Shown: in pieces, positions 33,981-43,405 of the stretch
Position numbering within the stretch: the first letter of the stretch is position 1
How the letters are laid out: every line of letters begins with the position of its first letter
NCBI GenBank assembly: GCA_019637685.1
Contig: JAHBVF010000006.1
Coordinates: 170,199 to 234,198 of the forward strand
Length of the DNA: 64,000 nt
Direction: 5' to 3'
From: Caldilineaceae bacterium
Lineage (GTDB): Bacteria > Chloroflexota > Anaerolineae > Caldilineales > Caldilineaceae
Position numbers and translations under genes: made by a program
The notes under the pieces: model-generated
Told to the model about the DNA's origin: nothing
Seen by the model: the letters and a program-made list of their open reading frames with translations, nothing else
Database searches by the model: none

Positions 33981-34106
33981 CTGCGTACTCTTTCTCGTCG
34001 GCAGATCCACCTGGGCAGCCACGCGGCGCGGGTGAGATGGCCTGGGAGTCTGCCACAGAAGGGAAACAGTCGCGTACCCGTCAACGGCACGCCACAAGAA
34101 GCCAAT

Positions 34107-34619
34107 CTACGCGGGCCGCTCCATCGAATAGAGCAAAAACGGCCCGATCTCGTCCTCTGCTGCCCGCTCAAAGGACATCCCTATCTTTTCGGCCACCCGC
34201 GCCGAGGCCCGATTCTCCCCGTCGATCAGACAGACCAGCCGGGTCAAGCTCAGTTTCGCAAAGGCGTAGTCCCGGATGGCGCAGGCCGCTTCGGTCGCCA
34301 ATCCTTGCCCCCAACAGGGCCGGGCAATCGTATAGGCCACCTCCACTTCGTCCACGCCGTCAAGCGTCCAGGGCAGCAGGCCGCAGCGCCCGATGAACTG
34401 GCCGCTGGGTTTGTGAATCGTCGCCCACAGCCCCAATTCCGAGTGGCGCGGGTGGCCGTGCTGATGCCATTCCAGTTCCGCGCGGGCTTCTGCGTAATTA
34501 CGGGGCGCGTCGGGGATGAAGCGGGTGATGGCCGGATCGGAGTAGAGTGCCCAGAGATCGTCCAGATCGTCGGGCGTCAGGTGGCGCAGGAGCAGCCGTT
34601 CGGTCTCCAGAATTTTCAT
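34107..34619 (-). CDS. RimJ/RimL-type GNAT N-acetyltransferase
   Basis: A 170-residue protein with the ribosomal-protein acetyltransferase pattern: ETERLLLRHLTPDDLDDLWALYSDPAITRFIPD, then YTIARPCWGQGLATEAACAIRDYAF and ENRASARVAEKIGMSFE. Its start overlaps the stop of the upstream MBL-fold gene by four bases (ATGA on the minus strand). It may acetylate an N-terminal amine or a small molecule; the substrate cannot be deduced. Confidence 0.88.
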   Translation of the reverse strand: MKILETERLLLRHLTPDDLDDLWALYSDPAITRFIPDAPRNYAEARAELEWHQHGHPRHSELGLWATIHKPSGQFIGRCGLLPWTLDGVDEVEVAYTIARPCWGQGLATEAACAIRDYAFAKLSLTRLVCLIDGENRASARVAEKIGMSFERAAEDEIGPFLLYSMERPA

Positions 34620-35227
34620 CCGTCTGCTCCGAAAAGGGCGTTGAGAGGATAGACCGGACCGTGGCCGGGATAAACCCGGCGTGCGCCCTTCTCTCGCAGC
34701 CGATGCCAGCTTGCTGCCACCACATCAGAATCCTCCTGGCTGACAAAGGACGGATGGGTCAGATCGCCGGTGAAGACTTCGCCGCTGTCCAGCAAGAGGG
34801 ACACACTGTCCGGCGAGTGGCCGGGGGTGGGCAGAATTTCGCCGGGAATGCCGATTTCGGCCAGGAATGCCCGGCTGTCCGCGCAGGGGATGACGACATT
34901 GCCGTCAGCGATAATTTCCGTATAGTTGTCCTGGGGCTTGATGTGCTGCGCCATCAGAGGAATGGCGTCCACCTGCAAATCCAGCACCAGCAGTCGCACA
35001 CCCGCGTTTTTCATATCCTGGGCCGCGCCCGCGTGGTCGATGTGATAGTGGGTGGCCAGCCCGTAGCGGATTTCGGCCAGGGGAATGTCCATCCGGCGCA
35101 GGTTGGCGGTCAGATCGCCCCAGCGCCCCGGCCAGCCCAAATCCACCAGCAGCCGGGAAGTGCCCGCGCTGATCACCCAAAAGTGGGTAGAGCGATAGCC
35201 CACGTCAACGATTGTCAAGTTTGCCAT
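34616..35227 (-). CDS. MBL-fold metallo-hydrolase
   Basis: A 203-residue enzyme with the standard metal motif THYHIDHAG (HxHxDH), the PTPGHSPDSVSLLL and FTGDLTHP segments, and the closing VYPGHGPVYPL. The order of ligands fits glyoxalase-II-like or quorum-quenching-type hydrolases; the substrate is unknown. It is translationally coupled to the downstream acetyltransferase gene. Confidence 0.88.
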   Translation of the reverse strand: MANLTIVDVGYRSTHFWVISAGTSRLLVDLGWPGRWGDLTANLRRMDIPLAEIRYGLATHYHIDHAGAAQDMKNAGVRLLVLDLQVDAIPLMAQHIKPQDNYTEIIADGNVVIPCADSRAFLAEIGIPGEILPTPGHSPDSVSLLLDSGEVFTGDLTHPSFVSQEDSDVVAASWHRLREKGARRVYPGHGPVYPLNALFGADG

Positions 35228-35350
35228 ACGCGCCGCCGATTGTCCGTCTGTTCAGTTCTATTGGGAGAAAACCGGATTTGCCCCGCTTCTCTGCTTCCGT
35301 TAAGATTGTACTCTCAAGCCCGTCCGCTGCCATCCAACAGGAGAAATCCA

Positions 35351-35827
35351 GTGAGCCACACTGATGCACCCTTTACCCCCCGGGAATTCCGCAATGCCCT
35401 GGGCCGCTTTGCCTCTGGCATCACAGTTGTAACGACTGTGATAGACGGAAAAACCCACGGCATGACAGCCAACGCATTTGTTTCTGTCTCTCTGGAGCCG
35501 CCGCTGGTGCTGGTCTCCGTTGCCAACAAAGCGCACATGCACGGCTATCTTTCCCGGAGCGGGCGCTATGGTGTGAGTGTATTGACTGCCACACAAGAGG
35601 CATACAGCCAGCATTTCGCGGGCTTTGGCGCGCCGGATTTTGAACCCGAATTCGTGGAAGTGGGCGGCATTCCGCTGCTGGCCGAGAGCCTGGCCCATCT
35701 GGTCGTCAAAGTCACCGACGCGCACGTAGCCGGGGATCACACACTTTATATTGGAGAAGTGGAATATGTGAAGTGGTGGGACGGGCAGCCCTTGCTGTAC
35801 TTTCAGGGGCAATATGCACAGTTGTAG
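35351..35827 (+). CDS. Flavin reductase / flavin-binding split-barrel protein
   Basis: A 158-residue protein of the HpaC/flavin reductase-like family. The start is GTG 35351 with AGGAG 8 bases upstream; the open frame to the left is antisense to the MBL-fold gene and is rejected as coding. Conserved features are FRNALGRFASGITVVTT, GMTANAFVSVSLEPPLVLVSVANKA, FSRSG-like YLSRSGRYGVSVL and DHTLYIGEVEYV. Such proteins supply FMNH2 or FADH2 to monooxygenases or bind FMN themselves. It is a single plus-strand gene among minus-strand genes. Confidence 0.9.
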   Translation: MSHTDAPFTPREFRNALGRFASGITVVTTVIDGKTHGMTANAFVSVSLEPPLVLVSVANKAHMHGYLSRSGRYGVSVLTATQEAYSQHFAGFGAPDFEPEFVEVGGIPLLAESLAHLVVKVTDAHVAGDHTLYIGEVEYVKWWDGQPLLYFQGQYAQL

Positions 35828-35836
35828 ACTGTTACG

Positions 35837-36598
35837 TCACACGCCTGCTTCCAGGGTTTTCTGATAAATTCCCCGCCTGCCGTTGCGCCGCACCCGCAAC
35901 ACCTCGCGGAACATTTTGATGGTATCCCGCACAGGGTTCACCCGGCTATCGGCCATATAATACCAATTGATGGGTACTTCCACCACCCGCAGGTGTCGGG
36001 AATTGGCAATGTATAACACTTCAGGATCAAATCCCCAGCCGCTGATAGTTTGATAGGGGAAGATGTCCTTTGCTGCCGCGCGGGTAAAGAGTTTGAATCC
36101 GCATTGGGTGTCTTCGATGCCGGGGATAATCAGCATACGCACGATGAGGTTGAAGACCCGGCCCATCAGATGGCGATAGCCTGGCTCGCCATAGCGCACG
36201 GCCCCAGGGATCTCCCGGCTGGCAATGGCCACGTCAAAGGAGCCGGCGGGCAAGTGGGGTGGCAAAAACTTGCTCACCTCCTCAATGGGCATGGACAGGT
36301 CTGCATCGCAGATGAAGAGATACTCCCCCTTCCCCACCAACATGCCTGTCTTCACAGCCGCGCCTTTGCCCTGATCGCTGTGGAGCAATTCCAGGGTAAA
36401 TCCATCAGCCGCGTTCACCTTTTCAGCAAAAGAACGAACCACATCACTGGTTCTGTCAGTCGAACCATTCTCTATCACAAGAACTTCCGCCTGATAGTCT
36501 TGCTGGCGCAGAAAATGCCCGATCTTTTCCAAAGACCCCGGCAACCGCTTTTCTTCGTTATGGGCGGGGATCACAATTGTCAAAAAAGGTCGTTGCAC
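35837..36598 (-). CDS. Dolichyl-phosphate-sugar-type glycosyltransferase, family 2
   Basis: A 253-residue GT-A enzyme: FLTIVIPAHNEEKRLPGSL, VLVIENGSTDRTSDVV, DQGKGAAVKTGML, FICDADLSMP (the DAD metal site), then DTQCGFKLF and GWGFDPEVLYIA. This pattern fits polyprenyl-phosphate glucosyl/mannosyltransferases (Alg5/DPM1-like), which charge lipid carriers for envelope glycan synthesis. No transmembrane C-terminus is present. It is six bases from the next minus-strand gene's stop, so it may be the last gene of surE, membrane protein, glycosyltransferase. Confidence 0.9.
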   Translation of the reverse strand: MQRPFLTIVIPAHNEEKRLPGSLEKIGHFLRQQDYQAEVLVIENGSTDRTSDVVRSFAEKVNAADGFTLELLHSDQGKGAAVKTGMLVGKGEYLFICDADLSMPIEEVSKFLPPHLPAGSFDVAIASREIPGAVRYGEPGYRHLMGRVFNLIVRMLIIPGIEDTQCGFKLFTRAAAKDIFPYQTISGWGFDPEVLYIANSRHLRVVEVPINWYYMADSRVNPVRDTIKMFREVLRVRRNGRRGIYQKTLEAGV

Positions 36599-36604
36599 AG
36601 GTCA

Positions 36605-37540
36605 CTACCTTATCAAACTGAAGAGAGCGAGCAAAGAAAGTAGCTGCACAAAAAGGGTGCTGCTCCAAAGCAGATAGGCCCCGGAACACTGCTGTCGGCA
36701 GGCCATCCACAGTCCGGCCAGGCTGTTCACCAGCCAGGTAGCCAGCCCGATGGACGGCAGCAGGAAAAGCGCGTTTTTGGGGCGCACACTATCCGGCAGC
36801 CCTGTCGCGTCATAATGAAAAATCATCCGTTCTGGCAGGCCAGGATAGGTGGAGAAGAGCGCGGCAAAGAGGAGAAGCACGCCCAGGAATCCAGCCCCAA
36901 GCAGCCAACGGCTCAACGAATCCTGTAGTACTGTATAGACGCAGAGTCCAGACTGTTGCCGCTCTACGGCCAATGTGCGGGAAGGGCCTAGCCGGTTATA
37001 CGCCTGCAACGCGGCCAAAAATTCTGTGGGCTGCGCGGGCGAGATGGCAAAGAACTGGTCCGCTGTCTGCAGCCAGAGCGAGGCCAAAGGCGGGCGTGAG
37101 GCGAGCAGATCTATGGACTGTCCGTCCTGCCCTACAACCTGGCGTATATAGGGGGCGGGCCACGTGCGCGGCGAAGGGGACAAAGCCATCTCTCCTTCGC
37201 TGACAATCAGTTCGACGGCGGGAAGCGGGATGACCACACACTGCGCGGCCCAACGAATCCGCAGCGCGTCGCGGTCGAGCCAATACTCCAGTGTGAAAGC
37301 GCTCCACGTGCGATAGAACAGATGGAGCAACAGAGGCAGGCTGAGCAGAATCAGCGCGAGGAGAACAAAGCTGAGAATATCCGCCTGGCGACGGGTGAGC
37401 CAACCAGCCAATGCCAAATCAATAAGAAGAATCCAGACAGAGACGGCCAAGCCCGTCCACCGGCTGCTGTCCGGCGCTGGTCGAAAGACCATGGACGAAT
37501 GGCTCTGCTCCGCGGGCGCAGAATAGGTCTGGACGCTCAT
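36605..37540 (-). CDS. Polytopic membrane protein with PH-like/DUF1648-type region
   Basis: A 311-residue protein. The start ATG 37540 overlaps the surE stop (ATGA). Two hydrophobic segments near the N-terminus (WILLIDLALAGWL; ILSFVLLALILLSLPLLLHLFY) precede a beta-rich stretch (FTLEYWLDRDALRIRWAAQCVVIPLPAVELI), typical of bacterial PH-like domains. The C-terminal half has two or three more segments and PERMIFHYDATGLPDSVRPKNALFLLP, which resembles DUF1648. The function is unknown. Confidence 0.75.
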   Translation of the reverse strand: MSVQTYSAPAEQSHSSMVFRPAPDSSRWTGLAVSVWILLIDLALAGWLTRRQADILSFVLLALILLSLPLLLHLFYRTWSAFTLEYWLDRDALRIRWAAQCVVIPLPAVELIVSEGEMALSPSPRTWPAPYIRQVVGQDGQSIDLLASRPPLASLWLQTADQFFAISPAQPTEFLAALQAYNRLGPSRTLAVERQQSGLCVYTVLQDSLSRWLLGAGFLGVLLLFAALFSTYPGLPERMIFHYDATGLPDSVRPKNALFLLPSIGLATWLVNSLAGLWMACRQQCSGAYLLWSSTLFVQLLSLLALFSLIR

Positions 37541-38328
37541 TTGGTTCCCACCGCAGGGAAATGCCAGCCATCCAAATGGGGAAGGCTGGCATGGCTGGTC
37601 AGGTCGATACCCAGAGGTGTCACACTGACATACCCATTTTCTACAGCGCCGATATCGCTGCCGTCCGCGGGGATACCCGTGGGTATTTCGCCGCCAAACC
37701 AAAAATAAGGACGGCCCCAGGGGTCCATCCGCTTGACCAGCACATCCCGATAGATGCGCTGTCCCAGATGTGTGGTCTGTACCCCGCGCAGCTCCCCGCG
37801 CGGCAGGCGGGGCAAATTGATATTGAGAAGGGTGTAGGCCGGCAGCCCGTTGGCGATTGCTTGGGCCGCGATCTCCGCGGCAATCTCCGCGGCCCCAGCC
37901 TCTACCACATCCGGCCTGGCAGATCCGCTCTCTGGCCCGCCCAAACTGACGGCCAGGGCAGGCACGCCATTGATTATCGATTCCATTGCGCCGGCCACCG
38001 TGCCGCTATAGAAGACATCTGTGCTCAAATTATACGCGCTGTTGATACCGCTGACCACCAGATCAAAGGTCACATCCACTGCCCCCAGCAAGCCCAATGC
38101 CACACAGTCCGAGGGCGCGCCGCTGGATGCGTAGGCCGTGCGCCCATCCGGCCACACAACTTCGCTCATGCGCAGGGGTTTGTGCAATGTCTTGGGATGT
38201 CCGGCCGCGCTCCAGTTCCGCTCCGGCGCGATGACCGTCACTGTGCCGACCGCGTCCAGCGCCGCGGCCAAGGCTTGTATACCCGACGCGTTTACGCCGT
38301 CGTCGTTTGTGACCAAAATGTTGGGCAT
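37537..38328 (-). CDS. surE: 5'/3'-nucleotidase SurE
   Basis: A metal-dependent phosphatase acting on nucleoside monophosphates, and on short polyphosphate in some species. The family opening MPNILVTNDDGVNASGIQAL (metal ligands in NDDG), APERNWSAAGHP, VSGINSAYNLSTDVFYSGTVAGAME and LLNINLP are all present. The 263-residue length is typical. The start is ATG 38328. The gene is coupled to the downstream membrane protein by a four-base overlap. Confidence 0.95.
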   Translation of the reverse strand: MPNILVTNDDGVNASGIQALAAALDAVGTVTVIAPERNWSAAGHPKTLHKPLRMSEVVWPDGRTAYASSGAPSDCVALGLLGAVDVTFDLVVSGINSAYNLSTDVFYSGTVAGAMESIINGVPALAVSLGGPESGSARPDVVEAGAAEIAAEIAAQAIANGLPAYTLLNINLPRLPRGELRGVQTTHLGQRIYRDVLVKRMDPWGRPYFWFGGEIPTGIPADGSDIGAVENGYVSVTPLGIDLTSHASLPHLDGWHFPAVGTK

Positions 38329-38392
38329 TCGCTCCCTGCCTCGGATGAGAAATGACAGTAAGGACAAATCCCGCTGAATGGATGATAGCTGA

Positions 38393-41300
38393 TTACTCTT
38401 GCTTCTTCAATCGCACATAGACCCGCACTTCTTCGCTGACAGTTTCGTTCCCGGCCCGGTCTATGGCCTTGACCTTAAAAACGTGGCTTTGGAGTTGTGT
38501 GCCATTGCTGGTCACCACAACCGCAGCACCATTGCCAAACTTACGCCAACGCCCCGGCGAGATATCGGGGTCGTCGCTTTCAAAGCCGGGCCAATTCTCT
38601 GCACCGGGTCCTTCCACCGAGCCAAGATTGGACCAGGCAATCTGCCAACGCTCGTTGAAAGGCGCCACCCGACTGGTGGTAAAATAGCTGCCGTCGATGG
38701 CAAATTCCACCCGATCCATTGCCCACGTATCGTTGACAATGGCGTTGATGTTGATCTGTTCGTCATCTTCCACCACATACAGACGGTCCGGTTTGGGATC
38801 GCTGATGACAATCGATGGCGGCGTCTTGTCGATGGTGAAACGGGTCTTCCATTCCCGCACGCTGCCATCGCCCCTGGTCACCAGCAGGCGCATTGTGTAA
38901 AGACCCTCGCCCAATCCATCGGTGTTCAAAACTTCCAGAACGCCATTCTCCACCTGTTCGCCATGTTCGGGGCCGATCTGCTGCCACTCGGACGGATTCA
39001 GCCCGGTGCCAAATTCGACCCGATAGTTGCGAAAATCGCCCCGGGCATTGCCTTTGATCTCGACTGTTGTGCTGATATAGCCGCCGGGTTCAGGGAAGGT
39101 AATCGCGACTTCGGGGTCGAATTCAAAGGCAGCGTTGCTTTCACCGGTGGGTGGCTGAGCAATTCCACTGTCGCGCACCCAATCCTCGGCCTCCGGGGGC
39201 AGAATCAGATAGACTCTGGTCTCCCGGTTTTCGGGAGGGGTGGCAGCCGTAGCCAACAGCCCATTGCTGGTGTCAATCTCAAAGGGCTGCCAGAGATTGT
39301 CCTCCACCTTTGGTTCGGTCCCGGCAATAAAAAGTTCCGAACGCTGCTGCTGGCAGTTGGGGGAAGGCAGCAATCCGCTGGGGAGACAGATAGTACGGGA
39401 GACAATATTGGCTGGTTGTTCATACCACTGGGCAGGCAAGCCCTGGTGATAGTGTCGCATGACCGCGTTCCAGATGGGGGCCGCGCCGGTCGCGCCGGTG
39501 GTGCGGTCCATGGATTCGTTGTCTGTGTTGCCCACCCAGACGCCCACTGTCAGTTGGGGTGTGAAACCCATTGTCCAATTATCTTTGTTGCCATTGGTTG
39601 TGCCCGTCTTGGCCGCCACCCGGCGGTCTGGCAGGGTGAGCAGGCTGTTGGCTCCAAACATCGGTGCGCGGGCCACATCGTCGCTCATAATGTTGGAAAG
39701 CAGAAACTGGGCATCCGTGCTGATGATGCGTTCCACATTTGGCTGTTCATACTTTTTCAGCACATTGCCCGCGGTATCCCGCACCTGCAAAATCGCCACC
39801 GGGTTCAGGTTGCGAAAGCCTGTGCGCCGATTCTCTGGGGGCACAGGCTCCCCTGCCTGCACGCCGCTGTTGGCCAACACGCTGTAGGCATAGGTGTGGT
39901 CAAGCAGTGTCACCTCGCCACCGCCCAGCACAAGGCTGAGGCCGTAGAAGTTCAGCCCTCGATTCAGCCCATTGATGCCCAGGCGATGGGCGGTGCGCAG
40001 GGCATTTGCCACCCCCACCTGGTCCATCACCCGAATGGCGGGGATATTGAGGGATTGGGCCAGGCCGTTGCGCAGGGTGACCGGCCCCCGGTAGCGCCTG
40101 TCATAGTTTTCAGGCACATAGGACGTGCCATCTGCCTGGGGGAAAGCGGTGCGCACATCCAAAATCATCGTGGCGGGGGTCATCCCTTGCAACAGGGCAG
40201 TGAGATAGACATACGGCTTGAAACTGGAGCCGGGCTGACGTTCGGCCAGCGCCACATTCACCTGGCCGTCGATGTCATCATTGTTGTAATCCAACGAACC
40301 CACCATCGCCAGAATCTCGCCTGTATCCGGTTTGATCACCACAACCGAAGCGTTGTTGACATTCTTCCCCTGGCTTTGCAGACTGGCAATATGTTCCCGC
40401 GCCACTTGCTCGGCATACTTTTGCAGGTCCACGTCCAGGGTTGTATAGACGGTAACGCCCTTCTTCCAGATAAAGTAGGGTTCATCGATGGTGTTGAATT
40501 CGTCCTTCAAGCGTTCCAACGCATAGAGCGCGAAGTGGGGGGCTGTGAGCACGTCAAAGCGCTCGGCGGCTGATTCGCGCAGATTCAATGTCTGGGCAAA
40601 AGCAGCGTCGGCCTCGGCTTTGGTCAGATAGCCGGCTTCCTGCATGGACTGGAGTGTGATTCCCTGGCGAATCTTGGCATCTTCCGGGTTGTTGATGGGA
40701 TTGTACGCGGGCGAATTGGGGATGGGCGCGAGCATCGCGGCTTCGGCCACCGACAGTTCACTGCTGCTCTTGCCAAAGTAGACCTGGCTGGCTGCCTCGA
40801 TGCCATAGGCCAGGTTTCCGTAAAAGTTATAGTTGAGATACCACTCCAGAATCTTCTCTTTCGGATACTGGCGGGTCACTTCCATAGCGAGAATGACTTC
40901 TTTGATCTTGCGGGCGTAGGATTGCTGGGTACGTTCTTCCGCGGGAATGATCACATTTTTGATCAACTGTTGGGTGATGGAGGAGCCGCCCTGCACATCG
41001 CCGCCCTGCAAATTGGAGACAAAGGCGCGGAAGAGGCCGCGCATATTGACGCCGGGGTTATCCCAAAAATTGCGGTCTTCCAACGCCACCGCGGCCTGAA
41101 CCACAGCCGGAGACATCTCATTGAGGGGAATATACGTGCGGTCGCCCCGAAATGGCCGGGGGTCCACACTTTCATAGAGCAGGTGCTGGCCGGTGCGGTC
41201 ATAGATACGCACCGTCTCGAACTCGTCCTGTTGCTGCTCGATGACGCTGGCGTCGGGTAGCTGCTGGGCATAGAATGTGTAGATGCCAAAGACAGTGGCC

Positions 41301-41461
41301 GCGCCCGCGCCCACCACACTGACAAGGGAGAAGAAGACAACCAGAACAATCGCGGCTGCCCCCTGGCCTACCCAAAACCAGGGACGAGGGCGGTTGTCAA
41401 CAGACCGCTCCCGTTTGCGCCGTCGCATCAAAATTCTATCGTGCCGATTGGATCGTGACAT
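38393..41461 (-). CDS. Penicillin-binding protein 1A (transglycosylase/transpeptidase)
   Basis: A bifunctional peptidoglycan synthase of 1022 residues. The cytoplasmic tail is short and basic, followed by a membrane anchor (AAAIVLVVFFSLVSVVGAGAATVFG). The GT51 domain has catalytic Glu128 (EDRNFWDNPGVNMRGLFRAF) and GGSSITQQLIKN. The transpeptidase domain has S412-x-x-K415 (QPGSSFKPYVY) and K618-T-G-T. After about residue 790 there are two extracellular Ig-like regions (ITFPEPGGYISTTVEIKGNA; IVISDPKPDRLYV), an extension that is longer than in typical class A PBPs. The start ATG 41461 follows the MSRSNRHDR basic opening. Confidence 0.95.
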   Translation of the reverse strand: MSRSNRHDRILMRRRKRERSVDNRPRPWFWVGQGAAAIVLVVFFSLVSVVGAGAATVFGIYTFYAQQLPDASVIEQQQDEFETVRIYDRTGQHLLYESVDPRPFRGDRTYIPLNEMSPAVVQAAVALEDRNFWDNPGVNMRGLFRAFVSNLQGGDVQGGSSITQQLIKNVIIPAEERTQQSYARKIKEVILAMEVTRQYPKEKILEWYLNYNFYGNLAYGIEAASQVYFGKSSSELSVAEAAMLAPIPNSPAYNPINNPEDAKIRQGITLQSMQEAGYLTKAEADAAFAQTLNLRESAAERFDVLTAPHFALYALERLKDEFNTIDEPYFIWKKGVTVYTTLDVDLQKYAEQVAREHIASLQSQGKNVNNASVVVIKPDTGEILAMVGSLDYNNDDIDGQVNVALAERQPGSSFKPYVYLTALLQGMTPATMILDVRTAFPQADGTSYVPENYDRRYRGPVTLRNGLAQSLNIPAIRVMDQVGVANALRTAHRLGINGLNRGLNFYGLSLVLGGGEVTLLDHTYAYSVLANSGVQAGEPVPPENRRTGFRNLNPVAILQVRDTAGNVLKKYEQPNVERIISTDAQFLLSNIMSDDVARAPMFGANSLLTLPDRRVAAKTGTTNGNKDNWTMGFTPQLTVGVWVGNTDNESMDRTTGATGAAPIWNAVMRHYHQGLPAQWYEQPANIVSRTICLPSGLLPSPNCQQQRSELFIAGTEPKVEDNLWQPFEIDTSNGLLATAATPPENRETRVYLILPPEAEDWVRDSGIAQPPTGESNAAFEFDPEVAITFPEPGGYISTTVEIKGNARGDFRNYRVEFGTGLNPSEWQQIGPEHGEQVENGVLEVLNTDGLGEGLYTMRLLVTRGDGSVREWKTRFTIDKTPPSIVISDPKPDRLYVVEDDEQININAIVNDTWAMDRVEFAIDGSYFTTSRVAPFNERWQIAWSNLGSVEGPGAENWPGFESDDPDISPGRWRKFGNGAAVVVTSNGTQLQSHVFKVKAIDRAGNETVSEEVRVYVRLKKQE

Positions 41462-41642
41462 AAAAGCTCGCTGAACAGATGGTGGATAATGCCAGTAACA
41501 CACATATCAACGATGTGCGGACGGCCCAGTTCCACCCACTAGAGTGCATCACACAGAGATTCCCGGTTCGGAATCTGTCGAACAAAGGCATTCAAACAAA
41601 GAAGCGGGGCAACCAGCGGCTGCCCCAATCACACGCTTCTCT

Positions 41643-41671
41643 ATTGTAGCACCCGGCTTGGCATGGCCCAA
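41643..41671 (-). promoter_or_regulatory. Candidate promoter of the PBP1A gene
   Basis: On the minus strand: TTGGGC (41666-41671), a 17-base spacer and TACAAT (41643-41648). Just downstream, GGGGCA...TGCCCC (41608-41629) forms a hairpin in the leader of about 175 nt. The rest of the gap 41462-41781 shows nothing else. Confidence 0.5.
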
Positions 41672-41781
41672 ACAGATTGGGCAAGGAACGCCGCCGCACA
41701 AATAAAGACAGTTACGAGAGGACCGCGAGACAGGCCGCTGGAAACAGACGCCACCACAGACTCCGCTGTGGTGGACAAAGT

Positions 41782-42555
41782 TTACTCGACCTTTTCCACC
41801 ACCAAAAAATGGCTCAAGCCCAAAGCCATCAGGGGCGATCTTTCCAGCCCGTAGGTCAAGCGGCGCAAGAGCTGGCCCACGCTGGGGTGGCGGCGGGCCA
41901 GATTGTCATAACCGGGGAAGATTTGGCGATGACTGATGATTCGCACAGGTTCGCCCACAAAGAGCGAGAGCAACCCCCAGGGGGTATAGGCCCGCACGTG
42001 GGGAACCAGCCGGTTGCGCAGGGGATCGGGCAAATAATTGACAAGCGGCGTATTGCCGAAGTGATATTCTCCCTGCCAATAGTGGCCGTGGGTTTCAAAG
42101 GGATAGAGCCGGTTGGGTGCAAAGATCACAGCGCGCCCGCCGGGACGCAGCACACGCGCCATCTCGCCTGCGGCCAGGCGATCGTCCTGCACGTGTTCGA
42201 TCACTTCGTGGCTCAGCAGGAGATCGAAGCTGTTGTCAAGATAGGGCAACTGTTCGCCCCGGCCCAAAACCAGACCGGCATCCGGCGCATTTTCCACCGC
42301 GCCCAACAGATGCTCGCCCTCAATGTCCAAGCCGTGAACCTGGGCCGCGTGGGTCTGCAATGCCCGCACGTACATGCCCACACCACAGCCATCCACCAGC
42401 ACTTTGTCCAGGCGCGCGGGGGCCGCGGCCAGAATCATTTGCAGCCGCCGCTCCTGGCCCGCACGCCACACAAAGGAGGGATTGCCCCGCAGCGCGGCCC
42501 GGCTGTATTGTGTATTGGGTTTTACGTCTTGCGAAAAATCTTCGGCCACCGCCAC
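41782..42555 (-). CDS. Class I SAM-dependent methyltransferase
   Basis: A 257-residue protein with the Rossmann SAM motif VLVDGCGVGMYVRAL, the acidic motif II VHGLDIEGEHL, SFDLLLSHEVIEHVQD and the post-motif LRPGGRAVIFAPNRLYPFE. It belongs to the Methyltransf_11 group; the substrate is unknown. The gene lies 62 bases from the menG-like gene, in the same direction, and may be part of the same transcript. Confidence 0.88.
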   Translation of the reverse strand: MAVAEDFSQDVKPNTQYSRAALRGNPSFVWRAGQERRLQMILAAAPARLDKVLVDGCGVGMYVRALQTHAAQVHGLDIEGEHLLGAVENAPDAGLVLGRGEQLPYLDNSFDLLLSHEVIEHVQDDRLAAGEMARVLRPGGRAVIFAPNRLYPFETHGHYWQGEYHFGNTPLVNYLPDPLRNRLVPHVRAYTPWGLLSLFVGEPVRIISHRQIFPGYDNLARRHPSVGQLLRRLTYGLERSPLMALGLSHFLVVEKVE

Positions 42556-42617
42556 TTTTGTCCTTCCCCTCTGCCGATTTCTATACTTTATTTCCTATCC
42601 CACACAATTTTCCTATC

Positions 42618-43352
42618 TCACACGGTTCCCACGTGGATGGCGACTGTGCCCAACATCTTTCTGCGAAAGAAAACATTCTTCAACCCGACCCGCTCCATCT
42701 TCAGAGCCAACATTTCGGGTTCGGGAAAACCGAGGGTGCTGGCGGGCAGATAGCGATAGGCGCTGCCCCGAGGACTGATCAATTTGCCCAACAGGGGCAG
42801 AATGCGAAACATATACAAGCGCACGGCTGGCCCCATCAACACTTGGGTGGGCGGAGCAGTTTCCAGACAGACCACCCGTCCGCCCGGCTTCGTCACCCGC
42901 ACCTGCTCAGCCAGCGCGGCTTCCAGGTTTGTCACATTGCGCAGCAGGAATCCGCTCGTCACCGCGTCGAATGTGTCATCGGGAAAGGGCAGACATTGGG
43001 CGTCGCCCTGGGAAAAATGGAGCGGAGAGAGGGGGAGTGAGGCCGCTGAGACGCGCCTCTGTTCTCCGGCCCGCCGTCCTACCGCCATCATTTCATAGGT
43101 AAAATCGCAGCCGATGGCGGTGATGCCCGGTTGCTGCCGCAGGGCCTCTTTGGCAATATCGCCAGTACCTGTGCCGACATCCAGCAATCTGCCGTGGGAG
43201 GGCAGATCGCACAGGCCAATCAACTCCCGCCGCCACGCGACATCCTGGCCGCCTGTCATCAGCCGGTTCATCAGGTCATAGCGCGGGGCAATCTCGGCAA
43301 ACATTTGGTTGACGTAGGCAGCTTTTTCTTCGGGCGATGGTAGATAGGACAT
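42618..43352 (-). CDS. menG: Demethylmenaquinone / ubiquinone methyltransferase family
   Basis: A 244-residue UbiE/MenG family protein that should methylate demethylmenaquinone in the last step of menaquinone synthesis. Family markers are the N-terminal FAEIAPRYDLMNRLMTGGQDVAWRRE, DVGTGTGDIAKEAL, GCDFTYEMM, LPFPDDTFDAVTSGFLLRNV (UbiE signature) and VCLETAPPT. The start is ATG 43352 with the conserved region close behind it. An ubiquinone role is less likely in this lineage. A paralogue that methylates another small molecule cannot be excluded. Confidence 0.85.
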   Translation of the reverse strand: MSYLPSPEEKAAYVNQMFAEIAPRYDLMNRLMTGGQDVAWRRELIGLCDLPSHGRLLDVGTGTGDIAKEALRQQPGITAIGCDFTYEMMAVGRRAGEQRRVSAASLPLSPLHFSQGDAQCLPFPDDTFDAVTSGFLLRNVTNLEAALAEQVRVTKPGGRVVCLETAPPTQVLMGPAVRLYMFRILPLLGKLISPRGSAYRYLPASTLGFPEPEMLALKMERVGLKNVFFRRKMLGTVAIHVGTV

Positions 43353-43405
43353 AAATCACAGAGTAAGTGGTGAATTGTGGATTGTGGATAGGGGAAGATT
43401 CGGCC

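Noticed and set aside
34547..35350. N-terminal extension of the flavin reductase
   Set aside because: It runs antisense through the MBL-fold and GNAT genes; GTG 35351 with AGGAG fits the family length.
38399..40573. A 724-codon open frame on the plus strand opposite the PBP1A gene
   Set aside because: It mirrors the GC-rich codon pattern of the PBP1A gene and shows no domain; the minus-strand product has all catalytic motifs.
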